A stretch of 9,061 nucleotides of DNA from Bacteroidota bacterium (GCA_021812865.1 JAKAMP010000080.1:1-9061), one strand, 5' to 3'; shown: positions 1 to 8,951, counted from the stretch's first letter. The notes: generated by a model not told the origin, from the sequence alone. Numbers and translations are program-made.

Positions 1-420
1 AATAACCAGGTATTGTTTTCCCTTCCCGAAAACAATGAGGATAAGCAACTCAATGCATATCATGGACTTTACAGGTCTCTGATCAATAACATGGTTACAG
101 GCGTTTCCACCGGTTATAAAATTGAACAGGAACTGGTTGGAGTAGGCTATCGCGCTGAAGCCAAAGGACAGCTCCTTGAAATGAGCCTGGGATATTCCCA
201 CGATATCGTCTTCCAGATTCCCCCTGAAGTAAAAGTGGAAACCAGGACGGAAAAGAGAAGCAACCCCATTATTACCCTTACCAGTTACAATAAGCAGGTA
301 CTTGGACAGGTTGCCGCCAAGATCCGTTCCCTGAGGAAACCTGAACCATACAAAGGCAAAGGTATCCGCTTTGTGGGCGAAGAAGTGAGAAGAAAAGCCG
401 GTAAGGCAGCCAGTGTATAA
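1..420 (+). CDS. rplF: 50S ribosomal protein L6 (uL6), 5'-truncated by window edge
   Basis: This is the C-terminal 139 residues of ribosomal protein L6, a large-subunit protein that binds 23S rRNA near the sarcin-ricin loop and the factor-binding site. The frame is open from base 1 with no start codon in view. A TTG at base 13 is in frame but is internal, because the homology continues upstream of it. The family is about 180 residues, so roughly 45 N-terminal residues lie outside the window. Diagnostic stretches are LVGVGYRAEAKG, the LGYSH motif and the signature PEPYKGKGIRF near the C-terminus, which matches the conserved end of the second L6 domain. It is followed 21 bases later by rplR, the normal spc-operon order. 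Identification is secure; only the start is unknown. Confidence 0.97.
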   Translation, partial: NNQVLFSLPENNEDKQLNAYHGLYRSLINNMVTGVSTGYKIEQELVGVGYRAEAKGQLLEMSLGYSHDIVFQIPPEVKVETRTEKRSNPIITLTSYNKQVLGQVAAKIRSLRKPEPYKGKGIRFVGEEVRRKAGKAASV

Positions 421-441
421 TTGATAAAAAACGAATGAATC

Positions 442-801
442 ATGGCCTTAACCAAGCAGGACAGACGTCAAAGAATTAAATTCAGGATCCGTAAAAAAGT
501 TTCGGGTTCAATAGAAAAACCACGCCTGAATGTGTTCAGGAGCAATAAGGAAATCTATGCCCAGCTGATCGATGATCACACCGGTCACACTATGGCTAAT
601 GCTTCCTCGCTCTATAAAACAATTGCTGAACAGAAAGCTAAAAATAAAACAGAGGAAGCCAAGCTGGTAGGAAAGCTTATCGCCGAAAAAGCCAAAGAAC
701 TTGGCATTCAGGAAATAATTTTCGACCGAGGAGGATATTTATACCATGGCAGGGTAAAAGCATTGGCTGATGCCGCCAGAGAAGCAGGATTAAAATTCTA
801 A
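442..801 (+). CDS. rplR: 50S ribosomal protein L18 (uL18)
   Basis: This encodes a full-length 119-residue L18, the protein that binds 5S rRNA and, together with L5, docks it into the central protuberance of the large subunit. The N-terminus is strongly basic ([20 protein letters not shown]), as expected for the rRNA-binding tail. The core motif [20 protein letters not shown] and the C-terminal [21 protein letters not shown] are hallmark L18 segments. The ATG at 442 gives the usual family length and start. No Shine-Dalgarno motif is visible, and the upstream bases are A-rich. It sits between rplF and rpsE with 21- and 7-base gaps, so it is clearly co-transcribed with them. Confidence 0.98.
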   Translation: MALTKQDRRQRIKFRIRKKVSGSIEKPRLNVFRSNKEIYAQLIDDHTGHTMANASSLYKTIAEQKAKNKTEEAKLVGKLIAEKAKELGIQEIIFDRGGYLYHGRVKALADAAREAGLKF

Positions 802-808
802 AAAAACT

Positions 809-1324
809 ATGACGACAAGTATTCGTAAAGTAAAAACAAGCGATCTGGACCTGAAGGACAGGCTGGTTAGCATTCAGCGTGTTACCAAAGTAACCAAAGG
901 AGGACGTACCTTTAGTTTTTCGGCCATTGTTGTGGTTGGCAATGAAGACGGCGTTGTAGGTTACGGGCTCGGAAAGGCAAATGAAGTAACCACGGCAATT
1001 GCCAAAGGTATTGAAGATGCCAAGAAGAACCTTATCAAGGTGCCCATCTTTAACGGAACCATACCTCATGAACAATTAGCCAAGTTCGGTGGTGCCAAGG
1101 TATTTGTGAAACCGGCATCCAGTGGAACAGGTATCAAGGCTGGTGGCGCCATGCGTGCAGTGCTCGAAAGCGTTGGCGTAAAGAACGTGCTTGCCAAGTC
1201 AAAAGGATCTTCCAACCCACACAACCTAGTTAAGGCTACTTTTGCAGCCCTGGTTGAGATGCGTGATGCCTATACCATTGCACAACACCGCAGTCTCCCA
1301 CTCGAAAAAGTATTTAACGGTTAA
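809..1324 (+). CDS. rpsE: 30S ribosomal protein S5 (uS5)
   Basis: This encodes S5, 171 residues, a small-subunit protein at the mRNA entry side that contributes to decoding accuracy. The N-terminal double-stranded RNA-binding domain (about residues 15-78) contains [20 protein letters not shown]. The loop VTKGGR is the region in which substitutions give spectinomycin resistance in other bacteria, and it looks wild-type here. The C-terminal domain includes the stretch [20 protein letters not shown] (about 112-131), followed by a conserved [14 protein letters not shown] segment. The start follows rplR by 7 bases in an A-rich stretch with no Shine-Dalgarno motif. Its TAA stop shares its last base with an in-frame ATG of rpmD (TAATG at 1322-1326). 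Confidence 0.98.
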   Translation: MTTSIRKVKTSDLDLKDRLVSIQRVTKVTKGGRTFSFSAIVVVGNEDGVVGYGLGKANEVTTAIAKGIEDAKKNLIKVPIFNGTIPHEQLAKFGGAKVFVKPASSGTGIKAGGAMRAVLESVGVKNVLAKSKGSSNPHNLVKATFAALVEMRDAYTIAQHRSLPLEKVFNG

Positions 1325-1335
1325 TGTCTGATCTC

Positions 1336-1515
1336 ATGTCAAAAGTCAAAATAACCCTGGTGAAAAGCCAGATCGGCAGTTCAAGCCGTCAGAAAAGAAC
1401 CTTGCAGGCCCTCGGTCTGGGTAAAATGAACAGCTCCGCTGAGCACGAAGCAACCCCCCAGATTCTCGGCATGATTGAAAAGGTTAAGCATTTGATACAA
1501 GTTGTGAATTTATAA
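1336..1515 (+). CDS. rpmD: 50S ribosomal protein L30 (uL30)
   Basis: This encodes the small bacterial L30, a single ferredoxin-like domain on the solvent side of the large subunit. Recognisable parts are KVKITLVKSQIG at the N-terminus, LQALGLGKM in the middle and TPQILGMIEKVKHLIQV at the C-terminus. I chose the ATG at 1336 (59 residues) because L30 proteins normally start two to four residues before the KIT strand and are about 59 long. An alternative ATG at 1324 adds MSDL (63 residues) and would overlap the rpsE stop as TAATG, which favours translational coupling. Neither start has a Shine-Dalgarno motif, so the sequence alone does not decide. The position between rpsE and rplO is standard. 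Confidence 0.95.
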   Translation: MSKVKITLVKSQIGSSSRQKRTLQALGLGKMNSSAEHEATPQILGMIEKVKHLIQVVNL

Positions 1516-1527
1516 TATACAGGCAAC

Positions 1528-1983
1528 ATGGATTTGAGCAGTTTAAAACCGGCAGAAGGATCGGTAAAGAGCAGAAAAAGAATTGGCCGCGGCGTTGGTT
1601 CCGGCAAAGGTGGCACCTCTACAAAAGGACATAAAGGCCAGAAAGCTATTTCCGGTTACAGCCGTAAGAAAGGTTTCGAAGGTGGTCAGATGCCCCTTGT
1701 CAGACGCCTTCCCAAATACGGTTTCAACAATATCAACCGTGTTGAATACAAGAGTATCAATATTGGTACGTTGCAAACCCTGGCTGAGAAAAAATCTCTC
1801 ACTGCCATCGATGTTAAAACCCTGTATGAAGCAGGCCTTGTCTCCAAAAAAGACAAAGTAAAAATCCTTGGCAGAGGCGAACTCAAAGCCAAACTGGATG
1901 TTAAGGCCCATGCATTCTCCAAATCAGCCATCGCAGCCATCGAAGCCCTTCAGGGTACGGCTACAAAAATTGTGAATGAATGA
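1528..1983 (+). CDS. rplO: 50S ribosomal protein L15 (uL15)
   Basis: This encodes L15, 151 residues, a late-assembly large-subunit protein with a long basic N-terminal extension that threads into 23S rRNA. The Gly/Lys/Arg-rich N-terminal half (about residues 18-65) holds the characteristic GRGVGSGKGG, KGHKGQKA, SGYSRKKGFEGGQMPL and RRLPKYGF segments. The globular C-terminal domain (about 75-151) includes KILGRGEL and ends in an Ala-rich helix. Length is normal for the family. The gene begins 12 bases after rpmD. Its TGA stop overlaps the secY start by four bases (ATGA at 1980-1983), which suggests coupled translation of L15 and SecY. Confidence 0.98.
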   Translation: MDLSSLKPAEGSVKSRKRIGRGVGSGKGGTSTKGHKGQKAISGYSRKKGFEGGQMPLVRRLPKYGFNNINRVEYKSINIGTLQTLAEKKSLTAIDVKTLYEAGLVSKKDKVKILGRGELKAKLDVKAHAFSKSAIAAIEALQGTATKIVNE

Positions 1984-3314
1984 GAAGCTTCATCAATACC
2001 ATAAAGAATATCTGGAAAATTGAGGACTTGCGGTTCCGTATCCTCTTTACTCTGGTCATCATTCTTATATACCGGCTTGGCAAAGATGTGACGCTTCCCG
2101 GCATTGATCCGAGTCAGTTGAGTGCCCTTTCAAGACAAACTGCAACTGGTGTTCTGGGCATACTCGATATGTTTTCTGGTGGTGCATTTTCCCAGGCATC
2201 TATTTTCGCCCTGGGTGTTATGCCTTATATCTCAGCATCCATCGTTGTACAGCTGCTTGGTATTGCTATTCCTTATTTCCAGAGACTGCAGAAAGAAGGC
2301 GAGAGCGGAAGAAGAAAGATCAACCAGATTACCCGTTACCTCACCGTGATTGTCATGGTCCTTCAGTCGCCTGCCTACCTGGCCAACCTGCATGCCCAGC
2401 TGCCTGAAAGCGCATTTATTCTGAAAGGAGCATTTTTTACCATCTCTTCCATGATCATGCTTACGGCCGGAACCATCTTCATTATGTGGCTCGGCGAGAA
2501 AATCACCGACAAGGGCATTGGAAATGGGATATCCATGCTCATCATGATCGGTATCATTGCCCGATTACCTTATGCTTTGTTCTCCGAACTCGGCTCACGA
2601 CTTGAAGGCGGACAGGCTGGCGGTATGGTCGCATTTCTTGTTGAACTGGTCATTCTCTTTGTGGTATTTGCCTTCACTATTCTCCTGGTACAGGGTACAC
2701 GCCGTATTCCCGTGCAATATGCCAAACGCATTGTGGGCAACAAGCAATTCGGCGGAGTGAGGCAGTATATTCCCCTGAAAGTGAACGCTGCCGGCGTTAT
2801 GCCCATCATATTTGCCCAGGCTCTCATGTTTATTCCCGTCACCGTTTCCAGTTTTGCAAGTTCCGATAAACTTACAGGTTTTGCTGCAGCTTTCGCTAAT
2901 TGGACTGGTTTTTGGTACAACCTGGTATTCGCTATCCTGATTATTCTATTCACTTATTTCTATACGGCCATTACCATCAATCCTACCCAGATGGCAGAGG
3001 ATATGAAAAAGAACGGTGGATTTGTCCCCGGTATCAAACCCGGAAGAAAGACCGTGGAGTTCATTGACAATGTGATGTCAAGAATTACTCTCCCCGGTTC
3101 GATCTTCCTTGCAATCATTGCTATCCTGCCGGCCTTTGCGACCATTGCAGGCGTGAGCAACCAGTTTGCGCACTTTTATGGCGGCACTTCGCTTCTGATC
3201 CTTGTTGGCGTTGTGCTTGATACGCTGCAACAGATCGAAAGCCATCTTCTCATGCGCCATTACGATGGCCTGATGAAGACTGGCAGGATCAAAGGCAGAA
3301 CAGGATCCATGTAA
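1980..3314 (+). CDS. secY: Preprotein translocase subunit SecY
   Basis: This encodes the channel-forming subunit of the SecYEG translocon in the cytoplasmic membrane, which moves unfolded proteins across or into the membrane with SecA or the ribosome. It has 444 residues and about ten hydrophobic segments, the usual size. Visible landmarks are the plug and TM2 region MFSGGAFSQASIFALGVMPY (about residues 64-83), the cytoplasmic motif KEGESGRRKI (105-114), the segment MWLGEKITDKGIGNGIS (169-185), the C4 loop around RRIPVQYAKR (241-250) and the C5 loop around GGFVPGIKPGRKT (346-358). In C5 a Lys (K353) stands where E. coli has the functionally important Arg357. The start codon lies inside the end of rplO, so expression is probably coupled to L15. 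Confidence 0.98.
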   Translation: MRSFINTIKNIWKIEDLRFRILFTLVIILIYRLGKDVTLPGIDPSQLSALSRQTATGVLGILDMFSGGAFSQASIFALGVMPYISASIVVQLLGIAIPYFQRLQKEGESGRRKINQITRYLTVIVMVLQSPAYLANLHAQLPESAFILKGAFFTISSMIMLTAGTIFIMWLGEKITDKGIGNGISMLIMIGIIARLPYALFSELGSRLEGGQAGGMVAFLVELVILFVVFAFTILLVQGTRRIPVQYAKRIVGNKQFGGVRQYIPLKVNAAGVMPIIFAQALMFIPVTVSSFASSDKLTGFAAAFANWTGFWYNLVFAILIILFTYFYTAITINPTQMAEDMKKNGGFVPGIKPGRKTVEFIDNVMSRITLPGSIFLAIIAILPAFATIAGVSNQFAHFYGGTSLLILVGVVLDTLQQIESHLLMRHYDGLMKTGRIKGRTGSM

Positions 3315-3341
3315 AAAGAGGTATTCAGAAAGCGTTCTTTG

Positions 3342-4121
3342 ATGATAAAATATAAGACCAGGGAAGAAATAGAACTACTGAGGAAAAGCAATCAGTTCGT
3401 TTCGGAAACACTGGCAGAGTTGGCAAAACACATTAAACCCGGTGTAACCACGAAGCGTCTGGACCAGATTGCCGAGTCGTTCATCAGGGATCATGGGGCA
3501 GTGCCGGGTTTTCTCGGCTACCGCGGGTTTCCTGCGACCCTATGTACCTCTGTCAACAGTGTGGTGGTGCATGGATTCCCTTCGTCTTATGAACTCCGGG
3601 AAGGCGATATCATTTCGATCGATTGCGGGGTGGTGATGAATGGTTACTATGGTGATTCGGCGTATACCTTTCCGGTAGGACCTATTTCCGACGAGGTATA
3701 CCAATTGCTCAAGGCAACCCGGGAATCGTTGTTCAAAGGAATTGAACAGGCTCTTGAAGGGCATAGGATCGGCGATATTGGCTGGGCTGTTCAGAATCAT
3801 GCGGAGAGCCATGGTTTCTCCGTAGTAAGAGAGATGGTTGGGCACGGACTGGGCAAAAGCCTTCATGAGGATCCCGAAGTGCCGAATTATGGCAGGAGAG
3901 GTACAGGAACCAAGTTGATGAACGGCCTGGTGATTTGTATCGAACCCATGATAAACCTGGGAACGAAAGGAGTGAGGCAGGAAAAAGACGGTTGGACCAT
4001 TCGAACCCTCGACGGAAAGCCCTCGGCGCATTACGAGCTGGCAGTGGCGATTGATAAAAATGCAGCCGATGTACTTACGTCCTTTAGGAAAATTGAAGAA
4101 ACAGTCAGGATTTTTGATTGA
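3342..4121 (+). CDS. map: Methionine aminopeptidase, type I
   Basis: This encodes the cytosolic metalloenzyme that removes the initiator methionine from nascent proteins whose second residue is small. The pita-bread fold is complete. The five metal ligands can be placed at D94 (ISIDCG), D105 (YYGDSAY), H168 (MVGHGLG), E201 (CIEPM) and E232 (HYELAVAI). H77 (VVHGFP) and H175 (SLHEDP) match the substrate-contacting histidines. There is no N-terminal zinc-finger extension, so it is a short prokaryotic type I (type Ia) enzyme. I use the ATG at 3342 (259 residues). A TTG directly before it could add one residue but is unlikely to be the start. It lies 27 bases after secY and 16 before infA, a common arrangement in which export, N-terminal processing and initiation genes join the ribosomal operon. 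Confidence 0.97.
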   Translation: MIKYKTREEIELLRKSNQFVSETLAELAKHIKPGVTTKRLDQIAESFIRDHGAVPGFLGYRGFPATLCTSVNSVVVHGFPSSYELREGDIISIDCGVVMNGYYGDSAYTFPVGPISDEVYQLLKATRESLFKGIEQALEGHRIGDIGWAVQNHAESHGFSVVREMVGHGLGKSLHEDPEVPNYGRRGTGTKLMNGLVICIEPMINLGTKGVRQEKDGWTIRTLDGKPSAHYELAVAIDKNAADVLTSFRKIEETVRIFD

Positions 4122-4137
4122 ACCATAATATCGACGA

Positions 4138-4356
4138 ATGGCAAAACAGGCATCCATTGAACAGGACGGCACCATTACTGAGGCCTTGTCCAATGCAATG
4201 TTCCGGGTAGAACTGGAAAACGGGCACCTGATTACGGCGCACATCTCTGGCAAAATGAGAATGCACTACATCAAGCTGCTGCCTGGCGACAAGGTGAAGG
4301 TTGAAATGTCGCCTTACGATTTGACAAAAGGAAGAATAACATTCAGATACAAATAA
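4138..4356 (+). CDS. infA: Translation initiation factor IF-1
   Basis: This encodes IF-1, 72 residues, a single S1-like OB-fold protein that occupies the A site of the small subunit during initiation and supports IF-2 and IF-3. The sequence runs through the typical segments [50 protein letters not shown] and [15 protein letters not shown], and the length equals that of the usual bacterial protein. It starts 16 bases after map and ends 12 bases before rpmJ. Placement of infA between map and rpmJ inside the ribosomal cluster is common in Firmicutes and Bacteroidota, and differs from E. coli, where infA is elsewhere in the chromosome. Confidence 0.98.
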   Translation: MAKQASIEQDGTITEALSNAMFRVELENGHLITAHISGKMRMHYIKLLPGDKVKVEMSPYDLTKGRITFRYK

Positions 4357-4368
4357 ATTGAAAGTGCC

Positions 4369-4485
4369 ATGAAGGTTAGAACGTCTGTAAAGAAAAGAAG
4401 TGCCGACTGCAAGATTGTTCGCAGGAAGGGCAAATTATATGTGATTAACAAGAAAAACCCTAAGTTCAAACAGCGTCAGGGTTAA
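4369..4485 (+). CDS. rpmJ: 50S ribosomal protein L36 (bL36), zinc-ligand-depleted form
   Basis: This encodes L36, 38 residues, the smallest large-subunit protein, which sits at the base of the L7/L12 stalk region and binds 23S rRNA. I translated it by hand: it begins [17 protein letters not shown] and ends [12 protein letters not shown], which matches L36 over its whole length. The canonical zinc ribbon uses Cys11, Cys14, Cys27 and His33 (E. coli numbering, same length). Here those positions are Ser11, Cys14, Asn27 and Phe33, so only one ligand remains and zinc binding is not expected. Such C-minus variants of ribosomal proteins are a documented class, and this form resembles the L36 I associate with Bacteroidota. 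The gene lies 12 bases after infA and 24 before rpsM. Confidence 0.97.
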   Translation: MKVRTSVKKRSADCKIVRRKGKLYVINKKNPKFKQRQG

Positions 4486-4509
4486 TAAAATATTTAAACA
4501 GCAAGTAAT

Positions 4510-4890
4510 ATGGCTAGAATCTCGGGGGTTGATTTACCCAAAAACAAACGTGGCGAAATAGGGCTCACTTATATCTACGGTATCGGCAGGAATTCAGCCA
4601 GGTCGATCCTTGACCAGGCGGGTATCGATAAGGATATCAAAGTGAAAGATTGGACGGATGATCATTTGGCAAAGATCCGCCAGATCATCACTGAACAGTT
4701 CAAGGTGGAAGGTGAACTTCGTTCGCTGGTGCAGCTCAATATCAAGCGCCTTATGGACATTGGCTGTTACAGAGGCGTTCGTCACCGCAGCGGATTACCG
4801 CTGAGAGGCCAGCGTACCAAAAACAATGCCCGTACAAGGAAGGGTAAAAAGAAAACCATCGCGAATAAGAAAAAGGCAACCAAGGCCTAA
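4510..4890 (+). CDS. rpsM: 30S ribosomal protein S13 (uS13)
   Basis: This encodes S13, 126 residues, a head protein of the small subunit that contacts the P-site tRNA and forms intersubunit bridges with the large subunit. The start [14 protein letters not shown], the helix-two-turn-helix segment [14 protein letters not shown] (about residues 21-34) and the segment [20 protein letters not shown] (about 84-103) are diagnostic. The C-terminus from about residue 104 is a Lys/Arg-rich tail that in known structures reaches toward the P-site tRNA. Length is within the family range. It opens the alpha block, 24 bases after rpmJ and 28 bases before rpsK. Confidence 0.98.
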   Translation: MARISGVDLPKNKRGEIGLTYIYGIGRNSARSILDQAGIDKDIKVKDWTDDHLAKIRQIITEQFKVEGELRSLVQLNIKRLMDIGCYRGVRHRSGLPLRGQRTKNNARTRKGKKKTIANKKKATKA

Positions 4891-4918
4891 TCATGCTTGA
4901 AGTATTAAAAAAAGTAAC

Positions 4919-5308
4919 ATGGCAAAGAAGACAGGAGTTTCAAAAAAGAAAAGCGTAAAGGTTGAACCTGTGGGTCAGGCTCATATTCATGCTTCGTTCA
5001 ACAATATCATTGTTACCCTCACCAACAATGCCGGCCACGTAATTTCATGGTCATCGGCCGGAAAGCAGGGGTTCAAAGGATCGAAGAAAAATACACCCTA
5101 TGCTGCCCAGACAACTGCAGAAGATTGCGCAAAAGTTGCGTACGAACAGGGGCTGCGTAAAGTGAAAGTGTTTGTGAAGGGACCTGGCGCCGGAAGGGAA
5201 TCTGCTATCCGTACCTTGCATACCAATGGACTGGAAGTAACCGAAATCGTTGATGTTACTCCAATGCCCCACAACGGATGCCGTCCTCCCAAGAGAAGAA
5301 GAGTATAA
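4919..5308 (+). CDS. rpsK: 30S ribosomal protein S11 (uS11)
   Basis: This encodes S11, 129 residues, a platform protein of the small subunit near the mRNA exit and the E site. The segments [40 protein letters not shown] and [13 protein letters not shown] cover the core. The C-terminus is [14 protein letters not shown]. In it, Asn119 followed by Gly120 corresponds to the residue reported as isoaspartate in the E. coli S11 protein, and the position is conserved here. The N-terminal extension (about residues 1-14) is Lys-rich. The start follows an A-rich stretch with no Shine-Dalgarno motif. It is spaced 28 bases from rpsM and 33 from rpsD. Confidence 0.98.
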   Translation: MAKKTGVSKKKSVKVEPVGQAHIHASFNNIIVTLTNNAGHVISWSSAGKQGFKGSKKNTPYAAQTTAEDCAKVAYEQGLRKVKVFVKGPGAGRESAIRTLHTNGLEVTEIVDVTPMPHNGCRPPKRRRV

Positions 5309-5341
5309 TTATTCGTAACCATTTATAATCTCGTTTCCAAA

Positions 5342-5950
5342 ATGGCAAGATATACCGGACCAAAATCGAAGATAGCAAGGAGTTTGGGTGAACCCGTTTA
5401 CGGACCCGACAATTATTTTGATAAGAAAAATTTTCCTCCCGGCCAGCATGGCCAGAACAGGAAAAGGAAAAAGCTTTCTGAGTACGGACTTCAGCTGAAG
5501 GAAAAACAAAAAGCAAAATATACCTATGGCTTGCTGGAACGCCAGTTTGCCAATCTGTTCGAGAAAGCAACAGCAATGAAAGGCGTTACTGGTGAAGTGC
5601 TTCTGCAACTGCTTGAGTCGAGACTCGACAACGTGGTATTCCGTCTTGGTATCGGAAGCAGCAGGAATGCAGCCAGGCAGCTGGTTTCTCACCATCACAT
5701 CCTGGTGAACGGCGAAATAGTGAGCATTCCATCATTCATCGTTAAACCAGGCGATATCATTGGCGTACGCGAAAAATCGAAAGCTCTCCAGGTGATCAAT
5801 GATTCACTTTCTGCCGGCCGTCATAAAAATTATTCATGGCTGGAATGGGATCGCGATAAAATGGCTGGTAAATTCCTCAACCTTCCTCCCAGAACTGAAA
5901 TTCCCGAAAATATTAAGGAACAGTTAATCGTCGAATTATACTCTAAATAA
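5342..5950 (+). CDS. rpsD: 30S ribosomal protein S4 (uS4), cysteine-free form
   Basis: This encodes S4, 202 residues, a primary 16S rRNA-binding protein that nucleates assembly of the 30S body and lines the mRNA entry channel. The N-terminus [18 protein letters not shown] is the S4 start, but the protein contains no cysteine at all, so it is the zinc-free type. The motif [21 protein letters not shown] (about residues 43-63) is diagnostic, as is the S4 RNA-binding domain at about 91-155 ([36 protein letters not shown]). In E. coli S4 represses the alpha operon. I could not recognise an equivalent pseudoknot target upstream of rpsM here. The spacing of 10 bases to rpoA is tight. Confidence 0.98.
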   Translation: MARYTGPKSKIARSLGEPVYGPDNYFDKKNFPPGQHGQNRKRKKLSEYGLQLKEKQKAKYTYGLLERQFANLFEKATAMKGVTGEVLLQLLESRLDNVVFRLGIGSSRNAARQLVSHHHILVNGEIVSIPSFIVKPGDIIGVREKSKALQVINDSLSAGRHKNYSWLEWDRDKMAGKFLNLPPRTEIPENIKEQLIVELYSK

Positions 5951-5960
5951 ACAAGCTTTT

Positions 5961-6953
5961 ATGGCTATTCTAGCTTTCCAGAAACCCGATAAGGTAATTA
6001 TGCTCGAAGCCAACGAAACGTCTGGCCTCTTCGAGTTTCGTCCTCTTGAACCCGGTTACGGAGTTACAATTGGCAATGCCTTGCGGCGTATTCTCTTATC
6101 TTCCCTGGAAGGATATGCCATCACCAGCATGAAAATAGATGGTGTTGAGCATGAATTCTCAACCATTGCCGGTGTGATGGAAGACGTTACCGAAATTATC
6201 CTGAACATTAAGCAGATCAGGTTCAAACGCCTCCTGGAAGATACCGACCATGAAAAGGTAAGCGCTACCATTACCGGTCAGGACACTTTCAAAGCCGGCC
6301 ACCTGATGAAATTCATCAGCGGGTTCAAAGTGCTCAACCCTGAGCATGTGATCTGCCATATGGAAACTGATGTGAAGCTCCAGGTGGAGTTCGCTATCAG
6401 CAAAGGTCGCGGATATGTGCCCTCCGAAGAAAATAAATCACCCGATGCCGAATTTGGCGTGATTGCCGTCGATTCTATCTTTACCCCGATCAAGAATGTA
6501 AAATATTCGGTCGAGAATTACCGCGTGGAACAAAAAACCGACTATGAAAAACTGATCGTTGAAATAAAGACCGACGGATCGATTCACCCCAAGGATGCTC
6601 TCAAGGAAGCCGCCAAGATTCTGATATATCATTTCATGCTCTTCTCCGATGAAAAGATCACCCTCGATTCGGATGAAAAATATGCCAATGAAGAATTCGA
6701 CGAGGAAGTGCTGCACATGCGCCAGCTTCTCAAAACCAAGCTGGTCGACCTTGACCTTTCTGTCAGGGCTTTGAATTGCCTGAAGGCTGCAGAAGTGGAA
6801 ACCCTCGGCGATCTCGTGAAATTCAACAAGAACGATCTTCTTAAATTCAGGAACTTCGGCAAGAAATCTCTCACAGAACTTGATGAACTGCTACAGGGTA
6901 TGAACCTGAATTTCGGAATGGATATCAGCAAGTATAAACTAGACAAGGAATAA
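5961..6953 (+). CDS. rpoA: DNA-directed RNA polymerase subunit alpha
   Basis: This encodes the alpha subunit of RNA polymerase, 330 residues, which dimerises to seed core assembly and contacts promoter DNA and activators. The N-terminal domain (about 1-235) has the dimerisation motif [14 protein letters not shown] at 38-51. An acidic linker (about 236-252, rich in Asp and Glu) leads to the C-terminal domain (about 255-320). There the residues that match E. coli UP-element contacts are all present: R269, N272 and C273 in SVRALNC, and G300, K302, S303 and E306 in [12 protein letters not shown] contact by this domain is therefore plausible. The gene starts 10 bases after rpsD and ends 4 bases before rplQ, which ties polymerase supply to ribosome synthesis. 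Confidence 0.98.
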   Translation: MAILAFQKPDKVIMLEANETSGLFEFRPLEPGYGVTIGNALRRILLSSLEGYAITSMKIDGVEHEFSTIAGVMEDVTEIILNIKQIRFKRLLEDTDHEKVSATITGQDTFKAGHLMKFISGFKVLNPEHVICHMETDVKLQVEFAISKGRGYVPSEENKSPDAEFGVIAVDSIFTPIKNVKYSVENYRVEQKTDYEKLIVEIKTDGSIHPKDALKEAAKILIYHFMLFSDEKITLDSDEKYANEEFDEEVLHMRQLLKTKLVDLDLSVRALNCLKAAEVETLGDLVKFNKNDLLKFRNFGKKSLTELDELLQGMNLNFGMDISKYKLDKE

Positions 6954-6957
6954 GAAG

Positions 6958-7470
6958 ATGAGACATCAGAGAAAAATAAATCATTTAAGCAGGACTAGTG
7001 AACACAGGAAAGCGCTTCTGTCAAACCTGGCATCTTCGCTGATCAAACATAAAAGAATTGAAACAACACTGGCCAAGGCAAAAGCCTTACGTACCTTTGT
7101 TGAGCCCCTGATCACAAAGTCAAAGAACGATACCACTCATTCCAGGAGGCTGGTGTTCAGCTACCTGAAAGACAAAGACGCCGTATCGGTTCTGTTCAGG
7201 GAAGTATCGGAAAAGGTTATCAACCGGCCGGGCGGATACACCCGTATCCTAAAAACCGGTAACCGTGTAGGCGATGCTGCCGAAATGTGCATCATCGAAC
7301 TGGTTGATTTCAATGAAAACATGCTTGCAGCCAAAGGTGAAACCGCAGCCAAATCCACCCGTCGCCGCAGATCACCCAAGAAAAAAACCGAAGCCAAAGC
7401 AGAAGCCAAGTCCAACACCCAGGAACAAGCTGCTGAACAGCCGGCCTCCGAAGGTGAAACCAAAGAATAG
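6958..7470 (+). CDS. rplQ: 50S ribosomal protein L17 (bL17) with extended C-terminal tail
   Basis: This encodes L17, a large-subunit protein located near the polypeptide exit tunnel. The core (about residues 1-118) is canonical: [40 protein letters not shown], and the signature [21 protein letters not shown] followed by IIELVD. From about residue 121 to 170 there is a low-complexity tail, first basic ([11 protein letters not shown]), then Ala/Glu/Lys-rich and ending acidic. E. coli L17 has 127 residues, so this is an extension of some 45 residues, probably disordered. Similar tails are known to me in Bacteroidota L17. The start is 4 bases after rpoA. A strong terminator follows, so this is the last gene of the ribosomal unit. 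Confidence 0.97.
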   Translation: MRHQRKINHLSRTSEHRKALLSNLASSLIKHKRIETTLAKAKALRTFVEPLITKSKNDTTHSRRLVFSYLKDKDAVSVLFREVSEKVINRPGGYTRILKTGNRVGDAAEMCIIELVDFNENMLAAKGETAAKSTRRRRSPKKKTEAKAEAKSNTQEQAAEQPASEGETKE

Positions 7471-7501
7471 AGTATATGTTACTCAAATAAAAACCTCAAC
7501 G

Positions 7502-7545
7502 AAAAGGGATACATGCAACTTTGCTGTATCCCTTTTGTTTTATTA
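7502..7545 (+). terminator. Rho-independent terminator after rplQ
   Basis: A perfect 12-bp inverted repeat, AAAAGGGATACA at 7502-7513 and TGTATCCCTTTT at 7525-7536, encloses an 11-base loop that can form a further 3-bp GCA/TGC pairing. The right arm ends in T-rich sequence (CTTTTGTTTTATTA), as an intrinsic terminator needs. It starts 32 bases after the rplQ stop and ends before the eno start, in the 97-base gap between the two genes. The A-rich left arm means that it could also stop transcription coming from the other side. Confidence 0.88.
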
Positions 7546-7561
7546 TCAAACTTAAAATTGA

Positions 7562-8857
<1,296 letters not shown>

Positions 8858-8914
8858 TCACAACCTGTAACGGTTATCACAAGACTGAATAGCCTGAACT
8901 ACACTTTCGCCAGG

Positions 8915-8937
8915 GTACGCCGGTTTTAACCGGATAC
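8915..8937. repeat. Inverted repeat (hairpin) downstream of eno
   Basis: CCGGT at 8920-8924 pairs with ACCGG at 8929-8933 around a four-base TTTA loop. Three further outer pairs (GTA at 8915-8917 with TAC at 8935-8937) lie beyond a small internal loop. There is no T tract directly after it, so it is not a classical intrinsic terminator. It could stabilise the 3' end of eno mRNA. Confidence 0.45.
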
Positions 8938-8951
8938 AATCATAAGGTATG

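Noticed and set aside
677..1075. A 132-codon minus-strand frame opposite rplR and rpsE
   Set aside because: It is opposite two certain ribosomal protein genes, and its product has no recognisable motif.
1583..1861. A 92-codon plus-strand frame inside rplO in another frame
   Set aside because: It overlaps the conserved basic region of L15 and is a by-product of that Gly/Lys-rich sequence.
3540..4253. A 237-codon open frame on the minus strand opposite map and infA
   Set aside because: It lies wholly opposite genes with clear catalytic motifs, and its translation shows no domain that I recognise. It is best read as a shadow of codon usage in map.
4486..4509. An S4-binding pseudoknot before rpsM, as in the E. 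coli alpha operon
   Set aside because: The 24-base A/T-rich gap is too short, and I could not find the nested pairings.
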